From the NCBI RefSeq assembly GCF_000426845.1, contig NZ_AUGD01000023.1, positions 1 to 64,000 of the forward strand: a DNA stretch of 64,000 nt, in the 5' to 3' direction. The notes below the pieces were generated by a model. The model searched no databases. It saw nothing but the letters and a program-made list of their open reading frames with translations, and had not been told where the DNA came from. Shown piece by piece: positions 25,013-32,654 of the stretch. Within the stretch, counting starts at the first letter, position 1. Each line of letters starts with the position of its first letter. The position numbers and the translations under genes were made by a program. Source of the DNA: Bradyrhizobium sp. in8p8 (GTDB lineage: Bacteria > Pseudomonadota > Alphaproteobacteria > Rhizobiales > Xanthobacteraceae).

Positions 25013-26163
25013 ACGCGGAGCCGCGACCAGCAATTGGCAGTGGACCGCGACCCGCTACCGGCGAGCGGCGGCGTTCGAGCTGGATCGCCGCCGCCGAGCT
25101 CGGCCTGATCAGCAGCACTTTCTCCACCATCGTCAGCCAGCTCTCCGCCGCCCGCATCGGCCGCGACGCCGCGGTCGACTGGATGACGGTCGCCGCCATT
25201 CCCGCGCGCGACTGGGCGATCAGCTCCGAGCCATCCTGGAGCACGATCCTGACCGGGATCGCCTTTCACCAATGGGCGGATTTTTCCTGGGCTCTGGTTT
25301 TCTTCGGCGTGCTCGGGCGCTGGACCGCAGACTTGCGGCCGATGACGATCCTGTTGCTCGCGCTGCCCTGGGCCGTATTCTCTTCCGGCATGGAATGGTT
25401 CGTGCTGGTGCCGCTGTTTCCGTTCTGGCAGCCGCTGTTCACGCTGCAGCAGCCCTACTGGATCGGCCTGCTTGTCCATGGCTCCTCGGCCGTGATGTAT
25501 CCTCTGTTCGCCCGCCTGCGCTGGAGACACGGCAATGCGCCGCGGCGCGACGTGCGGTTCACCAACGCCTGGATCACCGGCGCGCTGGCTGCGGTTGTAG
25601 TGCTCGGAACCATCGCATTCTTTGGCAGTCATGGTCACGAGCTGCCATGGATGGGCCGCGACAGGGATCAGGACCAGACCTACATCCGTCACATGACCGC
25701 GCATCATGCCCAGGGCATCGAGCTGGCGCGGGTTGGCGCGGAGCGCGCGCAGGACCCGCACCTGCGAAAGCTCGCGATGATGATGGTCGCGAGCCAAAGC
25801 GGCGAGAACCGGATCTTCGAGAACTGGTGGCTGAGCTGGTTCGACACGGAGATGCCAGACTGCAGCACGGAGGAGCGTGCGGCGATGCCCGGCTTTCTGG
25901 TGCCGGCCGAGATGCGACAGATCAGGACTGCGCCGCCGGACCAGTTCGACGCGCTGTTTGTCGAGATAATGAGCAGGCATCACCGGGGTGCAGTCAGGAT
26001 GGCCGACCAGATGTGGCGAAGCAGCGGCGATCCGCGTCTGCGCGTCATGGCCCACGCCATTCGCCATGAGCAGCAAGGCGAGATTGGGCTGATGCAAGGC
26101 GTAAGCGGCGTTGCCGCCGTTACCACCGCGGTTCGCAACATGTTCGGCGACAACGTCAATTGA
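25009..26163 (+). CDS. DUF305 protein with N-terminal membrane domain
   Basis: The 384-residue protein begins with about five hydrophobic segments (between residues 25 and 210) and ends in a DUF305 domain (about 225-375) with its His-rich signatures HMTAHHAQGIELA and SRHHRGAVRMAD. DUF305 folds as a four-helix bundle probably binding metal; the domain here is predicted to face the periplasm. The GTG start at 25009 overlaps the csbD stop in GTGA, so the two are translationally coupled. A multi-pass domain fused to DUF305 is less common than the usual signal-peptide form. Confidence 0.85.
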   Translation: MNAEPRPAIGSGPRPATGERRRSSWIAAAELGLISSTFSTIVSQLSAARIGRDAAVDWMTVAAIPARDWAISSEPSWSTILTGIAFHQWADFSWALVFFGVLGRWTADLRPMTILLLALPWAVFSSGMEWFVLVPLFPFWQPLFTLQQPYWIGLLVHGSSAVMYPLFARLRWRHGNAPRRDVRFTNAWITGALAAVVVLGTIAFFGSHGHELPWMGRDRDQDQTYIRHMTAHHAQGIELARVGAERAQDPHLRKLAMMMVASQSGENRIFENWWLSWFDTEMPDCSTEERAAMPGFLVPAEMRQIRTAPPDQFDALFVEIMSRHHRGAVRMADQMWRSSGDPRLRVMAHAIRHEQQGEIGLMQGVSGVAAVTTAVRNMFGDNVN

Positions 26164-26256
26164 GAGATTTGGGTCGGCGAGCCGCGCGGGCATTGCGAGT
26201 TCCGGCTGTTTGTCTCGCTCCGCCGCTCGCATTCGGAGCAAACGTATCAAAGGTTA

Positions 26257-27099
26257 ATGCCTCCTGTCCCCCTCCTCGGTCAATGTCGCACACGGGGGTT
26301 GGCAATCGGACGTGACATGCAGGCAGGATTTGCTTTCTCGAAACTCGCCGATCGGCTGACGAGCCTCGTCGAATTGACGACCGACGATCTCGACCTGCTT
26401 GCGGACATGCCGAGCAGCATTGCGCATTTCGGCACGCATCAGACCATCCTGCGGCACGGCGACGAGGCGACCCATTGCTGCCTGTTGCTCCAAGGATATC
26501 TGTCCTGGCAGAACCACGAGAGCGCCGATGGGCAGATCACCGCGATCTGCGTGCCCGGCGACATCGCCAACCTGCACACCCTCCATCGCCCGCGCATCGA
26601 GGGCAATCTGATCGCGCTCGGACCCGCCATCGTCGCCCTCGTGCCGCACCGCTTCTTCCGCGAAGTCGCAGCGCGTTCGCCGGCGATGTCGCAGGCCATG
26701 CTGTTGATGCTCCTCGCCGAACATGCGATCCAGCGCAACTGGACGGTGAACCTCGGCAGCCGGGACGCACTGACCCGCGTGGCGCATCTGCTATGCGAGA
26801 TCACCGTGCGGCTGCAAATCGTCGGCCTTGCCAGAGACCTCAGATTGTCTTCGCCCTTCACCCAGTCCGACCTCGCCGCGGCCTGCAGCATCTCCCCCGT
26901 TCACGCCAATCGCACTATCCAGGAGCTGCGCCGCGCCAATCTGCTGCAATGGCAAGGCAGGACCTTGACGATCACGGACTGGCCGGGCTTGGTTCGGCTC
27001 GCCGGCTTCGACCCGGCCTATCTGAGCATTCGATCCGGCACGGACGATGCGCGGCTGCCGCACGCGAACTCGATGACTGCTGACGTCGCGGTCGCTTGA
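26257..27099 (+). CDS. Crp/Fnr-family transcriptional regulator
   Basis: The 280-residue protein has an effector-binding beta-roll (about 50-165) and a winged helix (about 195-255; QSDLAAACSISPVHANRTIQ). Both domains resemble the Crp protein at 13911-14669, with matching segments around NLGSRDALTRVAHLLCEI. Cyclic-nucleotide contact residues are not clearly kept, so the ligand is unknown. ATG 26257 has AAGG five bases before it; ATG 26317 (MQAGFAFSK) would remove 20 non-conserved residues and may be the true start. It converges with the hydrolase gene. Confidence 0.87.
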   Translation: MPPVPLLGQCRTRGLAIGRDMQAGFAFSKLADRLTSLVELTTDDLDLLADMPSSIAHFGTHQTILRHGDEATHCCLLLQGYLSWQNHESADGQITAICVPGDIANLHTLHRPRIEGNLIALGPAIVALVPHRFFREVAARSPAMSQAMLLMLLAEHAIQRNWTVNLGSRDALTRVAHLLCEITVRLQIVGLARDLRLSSPFTQSDLAAACSISPVHANRTIQELRRANLLQWQGRTLTITDWPGLVRLAGFDPAYLSIRSGTDDARLPHANSMTADVAVA

Positions 27100-27150
27100 A
27101 CGCTGGGAGCGTGTTGCGCGCCTCTGCGATCGCGGATCGTGTTCCGCTTC

Positions 27151-27759
27151 CTACTCCCGCCAGAATTCGGCCAGCTCCTCCGCTGTCACCAGGTCGACCT
27201 GGCCATGAAAGCGGGTACGATACATCGTCATGAGTGCATCGTGCCCGACGTCGGACGAACTGCACAGCGCGTCCTCGACGATGACGATCCTGAAGCCGAG
27301 ATCGACGGCGCTCAGGACCGTCGAGAGCACGCAGACGTCCGTCTCTGCGCCTGATATCACGACGGTGCCGACCTTCTTTTCAACGAGCAGGCTTGCAAGA
27401 CCGGGATTGCTGAACGCCGAATAAGCCGGCTTGTCGATGACGGCGGCCGGCGGAACGAACCGGTCCAAGGCCGGCACAAGCTCAAGAGCGGATGGCGGCA
27501 GATGCCTGCGGGTGGCCTGCGGCCAGCGCCGAAAATAGCTCTGCCACTGGCCCCGGCGATCCTCTGGATCCTGCGGAGTGATGAAGCGCGTGAAGATCGT
27601 TCGGTCCTGATGGCGCGCAACGATCGAAGCGATCGTGGGCAGAACCCGTTCCATCCAGGGCGTCGCCCACAGACCGCCGGGGGCGAAAATGCGCTGCATG
27701 TCGATGCAGAGGTGAACGGCCTCCCTGATTGGGGCCACCTCCGACGTGCTGTCCCTCAT
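27151..27759 (-). CDS. isochorismatase-family cysteine hydrolase
   Basis: The 202-residue protein has the catalytic triad of the family: Asp20 (HLCIDMQ), Lys110 (VIDKPAYSAF) and Cys143 (AETDVCVLSTV), with a cis-peptide motif ISGAETD. Members hydrolyse amides, nicotinamide, N-carbamoyl compounds or vinyl ethers; residues here do not settle the substrate. A full-length soluble enzyme is predicted. It converges with the Crp gene and is divergent from the zinc GTPase region. Confidence 0.9.
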   Translation of the reverse strand: MRDSTSEVAPIREAVHLCIDMQRIFAPGGLWATPWMERVLPTIASIVARHQDRTIFTRFITPQDPEDRRGQWQSYFRRWPQATRRHLPPSALELVPALDRFVPPAAVIDKPAYSAFSNPGLASLLVEKKVGTVVISGAETDVCVLSTVLSAVDLGFRIVIVEDALCSSSDVGHDALMTMYRTRFHGQVDLVTAEELAEFWRE

Positions 27760-28050
27760 CGTCCTCCACCGTCAGGCGCATTCAGCGACCCGTTGCGAAT
27801 GCGCTTACGGAGGCTTTGGTTCCGAACCGCGGCGAAGCAGCGGCAGACTCGGAATTTGCCCCGTGCGCCTTCACGCGGGCTGCGCTTCCCCACCCTGACA
27901 TTCTCGGCGCGCGCGGTGCTCGAAGGCTTCGCCGCCCAAACGTGCCGGACCGCACAATCCGGACCCTCGCTCGCGGGATCGGGAAAGACTTGGCGTGGCT
28001 GAAGTGGGTAGCGACCAGTCACCATGCTGGGATGGTTACTCGAATGCGAC
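27760..28050. other. intergenic space between hydrolase and Zur-controlled gene
   Basis: About 290 bases of the 401-base space between two divergent genes hold no ORF with convincing codon use or ribosome site. The promoter and Zur site follow at 28051-28092. No repeat element or RNA gene was seen. Confidence 0.5.
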
Positions 28051-28079
28051 TTGACAGACTGGCATCCAACAAATGTTAT
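28051..28079 (+). promoter_or_regulatory. sigma-70-type promoter overlapped by Zur site
   Basis: TTGACA (28051-28056), a 17-base spacer and TGTTAT (28074-28079) form a near-consensus promoter; the -10 element lies inside the Zur palindrome, so Zur binding would block RNA polymerase. Confidence 0.65.
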
Positions 28080-28092
28080 GTTATAACATAAC
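28075..28092. promoter_or_regulatory. Zur operator (zinc uptake regulator)
   Basis: GTTATGTTATAACATAAC is a perfect 18-base palindrome and matches the alphaproteobacterial Zur box pattern (core TGTTATAACA). It sits on the -10 region 69 bases ahead of a COG0523 zinc GTPase gene, a known class of Zur target. Under zinc sufficiency Zur would repress this gene. Confidence 0.85.
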
Positions 28093-28160
28093 AATTTCGA
28101 TCCCGATGCCTCAGTCCCAGCGCCGACGCCGTATCCCCTTGAAAAGGCTCTTTGATCTCC

Positions 28161-29363
28161 ATGCAAAAACTCCCCGTCACCGTTTTGTCCGGCTTCCTCG
28201 GGGCTGGAAAGACCACTTTGCTGAACCACGTCCTGAACAACCGGCACGGCCTGAAGGTGGCGGTGATCGTGAACGACATGAGCGAGGTGAACATCGATGC
28301 GGACCTGGTTCGGGATGGCGGTGCCAAGCTGTCCCGGACCGACGAAAAGCTCGTCGAGATGACTAACGGCTGCATCTGCTGCACACTGCGGGACGATCTC
28401 CTGAAGGAGGTACGCACCCTCGCGGCAAACGGGCGCTTCGATTATCTGCTGATCGAGTCGACCGGTATCTCCGAGCCGTTACCGGTCGCGGCAACCTTCG
28501 ATTTCCGCAACGAAGACGGCGACAGCCTCTCCGACGTGGCACGGCTCGACGCCATGGTCACGGTGGTCGACGCGGTGAACCTGCTCAAGGACTATTCGTC
28601 GAGCGACTTTCTCGAACAACGCGGGCAGGCGCTCGAGAACGACAAGCGCACGCTGGTCGATCTGCTGGTCGAGCAGATCGAGTTTGCCGACGTCATCGTG
28701 CTCAACAAAGTCGATGATTCCACCCCGGCGCAGCGCGAGGCGGCGCGCAAGATCATTCGCGCGCTCAATCCGGAGGCCGATCTCATCGAAGCCAATTACG
28801 GCCGCGTCCCTTTCGACCGCATCCTCGACACCGGCCGGTTCGACTTCGAAAAGGCGCAGCAGCATCCGCTCTGGTTCAAAGAGCTGTATGGCTTCGCCGA
28901 TCATATGCCGGAGAGCGAGGAATACGGCGTGAAGCATTTCGTCTATCGTGCCCGCCGCCCCTTCGATCCCGCCAGATTCGACCAATTCATCAAACAGCCC
29001 GGGCCGGGGGTGATCCGCGCCAAGGGACATTTCTGGCTGGCAACCCGACCGCAATGGCTCGGCGAAATCAGCCAGGCAGGCTCGATCATCCGCACTGAGG
29101 CGCTCGGTTTCTGGTGGGCGAGCGTGCCAACGGAACGATGGCCGGACGATCCAGCCTGGCGGACGCGGCTGCGCGCCAACTGGAGCGAGATCTATGGCGA
29201 TCGTCGTCAGGAGATCGTGTTCATCGGCACCAACATGGACGAGGACTCGATCCGCTCCCGCCTGGACGCATGCCTCGTGCCTGGAAGACCTGCCATGAAC
29301 ATCGCGGATTGGGCAAAGCTCCCGGACCCATTCCCGATTTGGCGCCGTGCGGACGCTGCCTAG
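28161..29363 (+). CDS. COG0523 GTPase, zinc chaperone of ZigA type
   Basis: The 400-residue G3E GTPase has the P-loop GFLGAGKTT at 11-19, the metal-binding GCICC (Cys71, Cys73, Cys74), NKVD for guanine recognition and a C-terminal CobW domain ending DPFPIW. The family moves metals to target proteins; ZigA/YeiR-type members work when zinc is scarce. The Zur box in its promoter supports zinc rather than cobalt. ATG 28161 is preferred over an in-frame TTG three codons earlier. A 58-residue gene follows after 10 bases and is probably co-transcribed. Confidence 0.93.
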   Translation: MQKLPVTVLSGFLGAGKTTLLNHVLNNRHGLKVAVIVNDMSEVNIDADLVRDGGAKLSRTDEKLVEMTNGCICCTLRDDLLKEVRTLAANGRFDYLLIESTGISEPLPVAATFDFRNEDGDSLSDVARLDAMVTVVDAVNLLKDYSSSDFLEQRGQALENDKRTLVDLLVEQIEFADVIVLNKVDDSTPAQREAARKIIRALNPEADLIEANYGRVPFDRILDTGRFDFEKAQQHPLWFKELYGFADHMPESEEYGVKHFVYRARRPFDPARFDQFIKQPGPGVIRAKGHFWLATRPQWLGEISQAGSIIRTEALGFWWASVPTERWPDDPAWRTRLRANWSEIYGDRRQEIVFIGTNMDEDSIRSRLDACLVPGRPAMNIADWAKLPDPFPIWRRADAA

Positions 29364-29373
29364 CGAGACCCCC

Positions 29374-29550
29374 ATGGAAAACGTCGTTCGATTCGTATCG
29401 AAATCCGAGCTCGAACGCGAGCGCCTGATCCGCGAAGCTCGCGCCATCTACGACAGCATATTCCCACCGGTCACCAGCGCCGGCGTGCAAGACGATGATC
29501 AGACCGAGCCGAGGACGTCGATCCACCCTCTGGCTGACAGGGAGCCGTGA
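29374..29550 (+). CDS. small protein in the zinc GTPase operon
   Basis: The 58-residue product has one charged helix (SKSELERERLIREARAIYDS) and a polar tail. It starts 10 bases after the stop of the zinc GTPase gene, so Zur may control it too. There are no cysteines and only one histidine, so direct metal binding is unlikely. No family recognised. Confidence 0.58.
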   Translation: MENVVRFVSKSELERERLIREARAIYDSIFPPVTSAGVQDDDQTEPRTSIHPLADREP

Positions 29551-29724
29551 CGGAATGCAGGTGGCGTTCGAAGGTCGCACGAAACGATCACAACTAGCTC
29601 GCAGAGGGCGGCTGAGCGCGCGCCCAAGGCGAGCGTTTGAGACCGAGGAATTCGCACTGAACGCAGGCCTGCGTTCCGCACGCCGACCGGGCATCGCGAC
29701 GATTTCAACCGAAATACAGGCCGG

Positions 29725-29809
29725 TGGTGCGCTCGGAGGGACTCGAACCCCCACGATTTTACTCACTGCCACCTCAAGGCAGCGCGTCTACCAGTTCCGC
29801 CACGAGCGC
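29725..29809 (-). tRNA. tRNA-Leu (anticodon GAG)
   Basis: On the minus strand the 85-base sequence folds as a class II tRNA: acceptor arms GCGCTCG/CGAGCGC, D-loop with AACTGGTAGACGC, anticodon stem CTGCC/GGCAG around loop TTGAGGT (anticodon GAG), a long variable arm, GGTTCGAGTCC in the T arm, discriminator A and an encoded CCA. It reads CTC/CTT codons. It stands alone in the gap between 29551 and 30010; the rest of that gap shows no other gene, and no integrase or attachment duplication is nearby. Confidence 0.95.
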
Positions 29810-30010
29810 TTTGGGGATGCCGGCTTGAGGCTTGAAGGCCGGCCGGATCAACGGCGCCGATCTAACAAATCCATCAGAGGGGTACAAGCCTGCAGAGGCC
29901 CTGAATTCCACAAGCTTTGCAGGAAAGTTCCAGCCCCTGCCCCAATTGGCCATTTGCTCGTGACCAAGCCGGTGTCCCGTGCAAAGGCTGCCACCGCGTG
30001 CCCTGGGCTT

Positions 30011-30253
30011 TTACCGGGTCCCCGGCGAGCGCGGCAGCATCTGCTTGACCTCGACGGCGATCCGGTTGCGGTCGACCAGGACGACCCCGGAGGCCACCGG
30101 CAGATTGTTCGCCAACACCTTGACCTCGTCCGCCTCAGTTGCGTCCAGTTCGATGATGGCGCCGCGGGAAAGACGCAATACCTGATGGATCGGCATGGTG
30201 GTCGTCCCCAGGACGACCATGAGATCCACGGTGACTTTATCGAGAGTGGGCAC
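30011..30253 (-). CDS. fliN: FliN-like flagellar motor switch protein (SpoA domain)
   Basis: The 80-residue protein is one SpoA/FliN C-terminal domain: VTVDLMVVLGTTTMPIHQVL, SRGAIIELD, LANNLPVASGVVLVDRNRIA. FliN sits at the base of the flagellar C-ring and helps set rotation direction. It is very short and lacks the N-terminal CheC-binding region of many FliN proteins. The only start that keeps the whole domain is a GTG at 30253. No other flagellar gene is in the window, and lipB is divergent 67 bases away. Confidence 0.83.
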   Translation of the reverse strand: MPTLDKVTVDLMVVLGTTTMPIHQVLRLSRGAIIELDATEADEVKVLANNLPVASGVVLVDRNRIAVEVKQMLPRSPGTR

Positions 30254-30320
30254 TGTCAGGACCGTCGCAACATAAGACTGGCATTTGCGCCTGCGATCAT
30301 CACCACGTTATGGTTAGCCA

Positions 30321-31070
30321 ATGGTTAATTCCCCCAAGAACCCCAGCCAGGATCGGCGTGAAGCGCTGGACCTGACCTCGTTTTCCGCCTCGGGCGGCGA
30401 GCCAGTCGAGTGGCGGATCTCGGATGCGCCCGTCCCCTACCCGGAGGCGGTCGCGGCCATGGAGGCCCGCGTCGCCGCGATTGCGGCGGGCGAGGCCCCG
30501 GAGCAGGTCTGGCTGCTCGAGCACCCGCCGCTCTACACCTCGGGCACCTCAGGCAAGGAATCCGACCTGCTCGAGGCCCGATTCCCGACGTTCGCGACGG
30601 GACGCGGCGGGCAGCTCACTTATCACGGGCCCGGCCAGCGGGTGGCCTATGTCATGCTGGACCTCAAACGTCGCCGGCCGGACGTTCGCGCCTATGTCGC
30701 GAGCCTCGAAGAGCTGATTCTGCGCACGTTGGCCGCCTTCAACGTCCGCGGCGAGCGGCGCGAGGACCGCGTCGGAGTTTGGGTGAAGCGGCCCGACAAG
30801 GGACCTGGGCACGAGGACAAGATCGCCGCGATCGGCGTCCGACTGAAGCGCTGGGTCTCCTTCCACGGCATCGCCATCAATGTCGAGCCGGAGCTGTCGC
30901 ATTTCGCCGGCATCGTGCCTTGCGGCGTCACTGACGCCCGCTACGGCGTCACCTCGCTGGTCGACCTCGGCCAGCTCGCGACCATGGCCGATGTTGACAT
31001 CGCACTCCGGCAGGCATTCGAGCAGCTGTTCGGACCGACCACAGCTCCGGCGCCTGAAGCTGTGGTCTGA
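30321..31070 (+). CDS. lipB: lipoyl (octanoyl) transferase LipB
   Basis: The 249-residue protein has the LipB signature RGGQLTYHGPGQ (95-106), the catalytic Lys167 (DKIAAIGV) and nucleophile Cys201 (IVPCGV). It moves octanoyl groups from acyl carrier protein to the E2 subunits of 2-oxoacid dehydrogenases and to GcvH, in the cytoplasm. Length is normal. No lipA is adjacent. It is divergent from the fliN-like gene and converges with the tautomerase gene across a hairpin at 31111-31130. Confidence 0.96.
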   Translation: MVNSPKNPSQDRREALDLTSFSASGGEPVEWRISDAPVPYPEAVAAMEARVAAIAAGEAPEQVWLLEHPPLYTSGTSGKESDLLEARFPTFATGRGGQLTYHGPGQRVAYVMLDLKRRRPDVRAYVASLEELILRTLAAFNVRGERREDRVGVWVKRPDKGPGHEDKIAAIGVRLKRWVSFHGIAINVEPELSHFAGIVPCGVTDARYGVTSLVDLGQLATMADVDIALRQAFEQLFGPTTAPAPEAVV

Positions 31071-31110
31071 GCTTCCGCGCTCTTGGAAGCGCTCCACACG
31101 GTTCAGGTAC

Positions 31111-31130
31111 CGGGTGAGATTCCTCACCCG
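31111..31130. terminator. hairpin between convergent genes
   Basis: CGGGTGAG-ATTC-CTCACCCG is a perfect 8-base-pair stem with a 4-base loop, located between the stops of lipB (31070) and the tautomerase (31143). No U-run follows, so termination efficiency is uncertain. Confidence 0.5.
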
Positions 31131-31142
31131 CGACGACAGCCA

Positions 31143-31565
31143 TCACGCTGCCTCGAAGGACATGCCAAGCTTGCCGGCGATATAGCGCCGCTCCTGGGTC
31201 TGGCCGCCGAAGCCGTAGGCGTCGCCCTTGACGTCGTCGACATGCAGGTACGTCTCGGGATGCAGCGGGCCGAGGATCTCGGCCATACGCTTGAACATGG
31301 CAGCGAGATAGGCCGCCTTCTCGTCCTTGGTGTTGGTGCCCTCGGTGACGTGGATGTCGATCCAGTAGCTTGCGAGCTTCTGCTCCGCGAGCGACCTGCC
31401 GCCGGCGAACCAATCGCTGGCATTCACCGACTTCACGACGATGGCGGTGACCCTGGGATCCTTGTGCAGGATCTCAGCGGTCAGCTCGGACACGGCGTTC
31501 GCGATGTCGGCCTTGAGCGATGGCGACTGGCGGGACGTGGTGTAGGACACGGTGATCAGGGGCAT
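31143..31565 (-). CDS. tautomerase-superfamily protein (4-oxalocrotonate tautomerase-like)
   Basis: The 140-residue product begins MPLITVSY, placing Pro2, the catalytic N-terminal proline of the superfamily after Met removal, in the expected position. It is about twice the length of classical 62-residue 4-OT and so belongs to the longer single-chain type. The family tautomerises 2-hydroxymuconate-like enols or dehalogenates related acids. ATG 31565 follows a GAGGAGA ribosome site and is required to expose Pro2; a longer in-frame start would bury it. It is divergent from a LysR gene. Confidence 0.85.
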   Translation of the reverse strand: MPLITVSYTTSRQSPSLKADIANAVSELTAEILHKDPRVTAIVVKSVNASDWFAGGRSLAEQKLASYWIDIHVTEGTNTKDEKAAYLAAMFKRMAEILGPLHPETYLHVDDVKGDAYGFGGQTQERRYIAGKLGMSFEAA

Positions 31566-31640
31566 GGCGGTTCTCCTCGAGATGTCGCGCGACTTGCGGC
31601 GTTGGCGAGAAGCTAGACCTGCCGGATTCATCCTGGTACC

Positions 31641-31670
31641 TTATCGATGACGATATCAGTGATAATCGAT
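31641..31670. promoter_or_regulatory. candidate LysR-type regulator site
   Basis: The space between the tautomerase and the LysR gene has ATCGAT at 31643-31648 and again at 31665-31670 around a central GATATC palindrome (31652-31657). The symmetry and location fit a LysR operator. The protein bound is inferred from position only. Confidence 0.35.
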
Positions 31671-31674
31671 CATA

Positions 31675-32538
31675 ATGACCATGACCCTCGACATCGCTAC
31701 GGTCCAGGCATTCCTGCTGGTCGCCGACCTCCAGAGCTTTACGCGAGCCGCCGAAGCGCTCGGCACGACGCAGGCGGCCGTCAGCCTGAAGCTGCAGCGG
31801 CTGGAAGCGTTGCTGGGCAGACGCCTTGTCGAGCGCTCGCCGCGCGCAGTCCGGCTCACCGCCGACGGCGCTGCCTTCCTCGATCGCGCCCGCGCGCTGT
31901 TGGAGGCGCATGATCGCGCGCTGTCGGGCGAAGCTTCAGTCGCGCCCTCGCTCACGATCGGCATCTCCGATCACGCGGCGGGTCCCGAACTGGTGCCGCT
32001 TCTCGAGCGGCTGCACGCGATGTCGCCGAACCTCACTCTCGCTGTCACCATCGGCTTCTCGCGCGAGATGCAGGATGCCTATGACGCGGGCGAACTGGAC
32101 GCGGTGATCGTTCGCCAGGAAGGCAGCCGCCGGGGCGGCGAGAAGCTGGTTGAAGACGAGTTCGGTTGGTTCGCGTCCCGGCGCTTCACGCTGGCAAAGG
32201 GAGCGCCGCTGCCGCTTGCGACACTCGCCCCACCCTGCGGCGTCCGCGCCGTGGCCGTGCGCGCGCTCGACAAGGCCGCTATCGGCTGGCGCGAGCGTTT
32301 CGTGGGCGGCGGTGTCACGGCGGTGGTTGCCGCCGCGCTCGCCGGCCTCGCAATCGCGCCGCTGGCGCGGCGGATCGCACTGCCCGGGCTGGTCGACATC
32401 GGACCGGCGCACAGGCTGCCGAAACTCGGCAGCTCGAAGGTGATGCTGCATTCGAAGGTCAGCGATCCCGCCAAGCTCGCGGCGCTGCGGGCGATCGTCG
32501 CGACGTTCCGGAGCGCAGCGGCGCTAGCAGTCCGCTGA
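31675..32538 (+). CDS. LysR-family transcriptional regulator
   Basis: The 287-residue protein starts with the LysR winged helix (about 5-64; FTRAAEALGTTQAAVSLKLQ) followed by a periplasmic-binding-like effector domain (about 90-285). It is a normal-length LTTR. The divergent tautomerase gene is the natural target. The start could be ATG 31675 or ATG 31681. The hybrid kinase gene follows 116 bases later on the same strand. Confidence 0.92.
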   Translation: MTMTLDIATVQAFLLVADLQSFTRAAEALGTTQAAVSLKLQRLEALLGRRLVERSPRAVRLTADGAAFLDRARALLEAHDRALSGEASVAPSLTIGISDHAAGPELVPLLERLHAMSPNLTLAVTIGFSREMQDAYDAGELDAVIVRQEGSRRGGEKLVEDEFGWFASRRFTLAKGAPLPLATLAPPCGVRAVAVRALDKAAIGWRERFVGGGVTAVVAAALAGLAIAPLARRIALPGLVDIGPAHRLPKLGSSKVMLHSKVSDPAKLAALRAIVATFRSAAALAVR

Positions 32539-32654
32539 GCCTGGTCCCCGGCGGCCAGTGTACAGGCTCGCGATTGTTGCCCAAAAATGACCCAGAGCGC
32601 GGGAACATTTCGCCAACCAGAGCGTTTCTTCCGGTCGAGGCGGGGTCTGGAATA

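Noticed and set aside
29725..29809. tRNA-Leu as an integration site for a mobile island
   Set aside because: No integrase, no duplicated tRNA 3' end and no change in gene character on either side.
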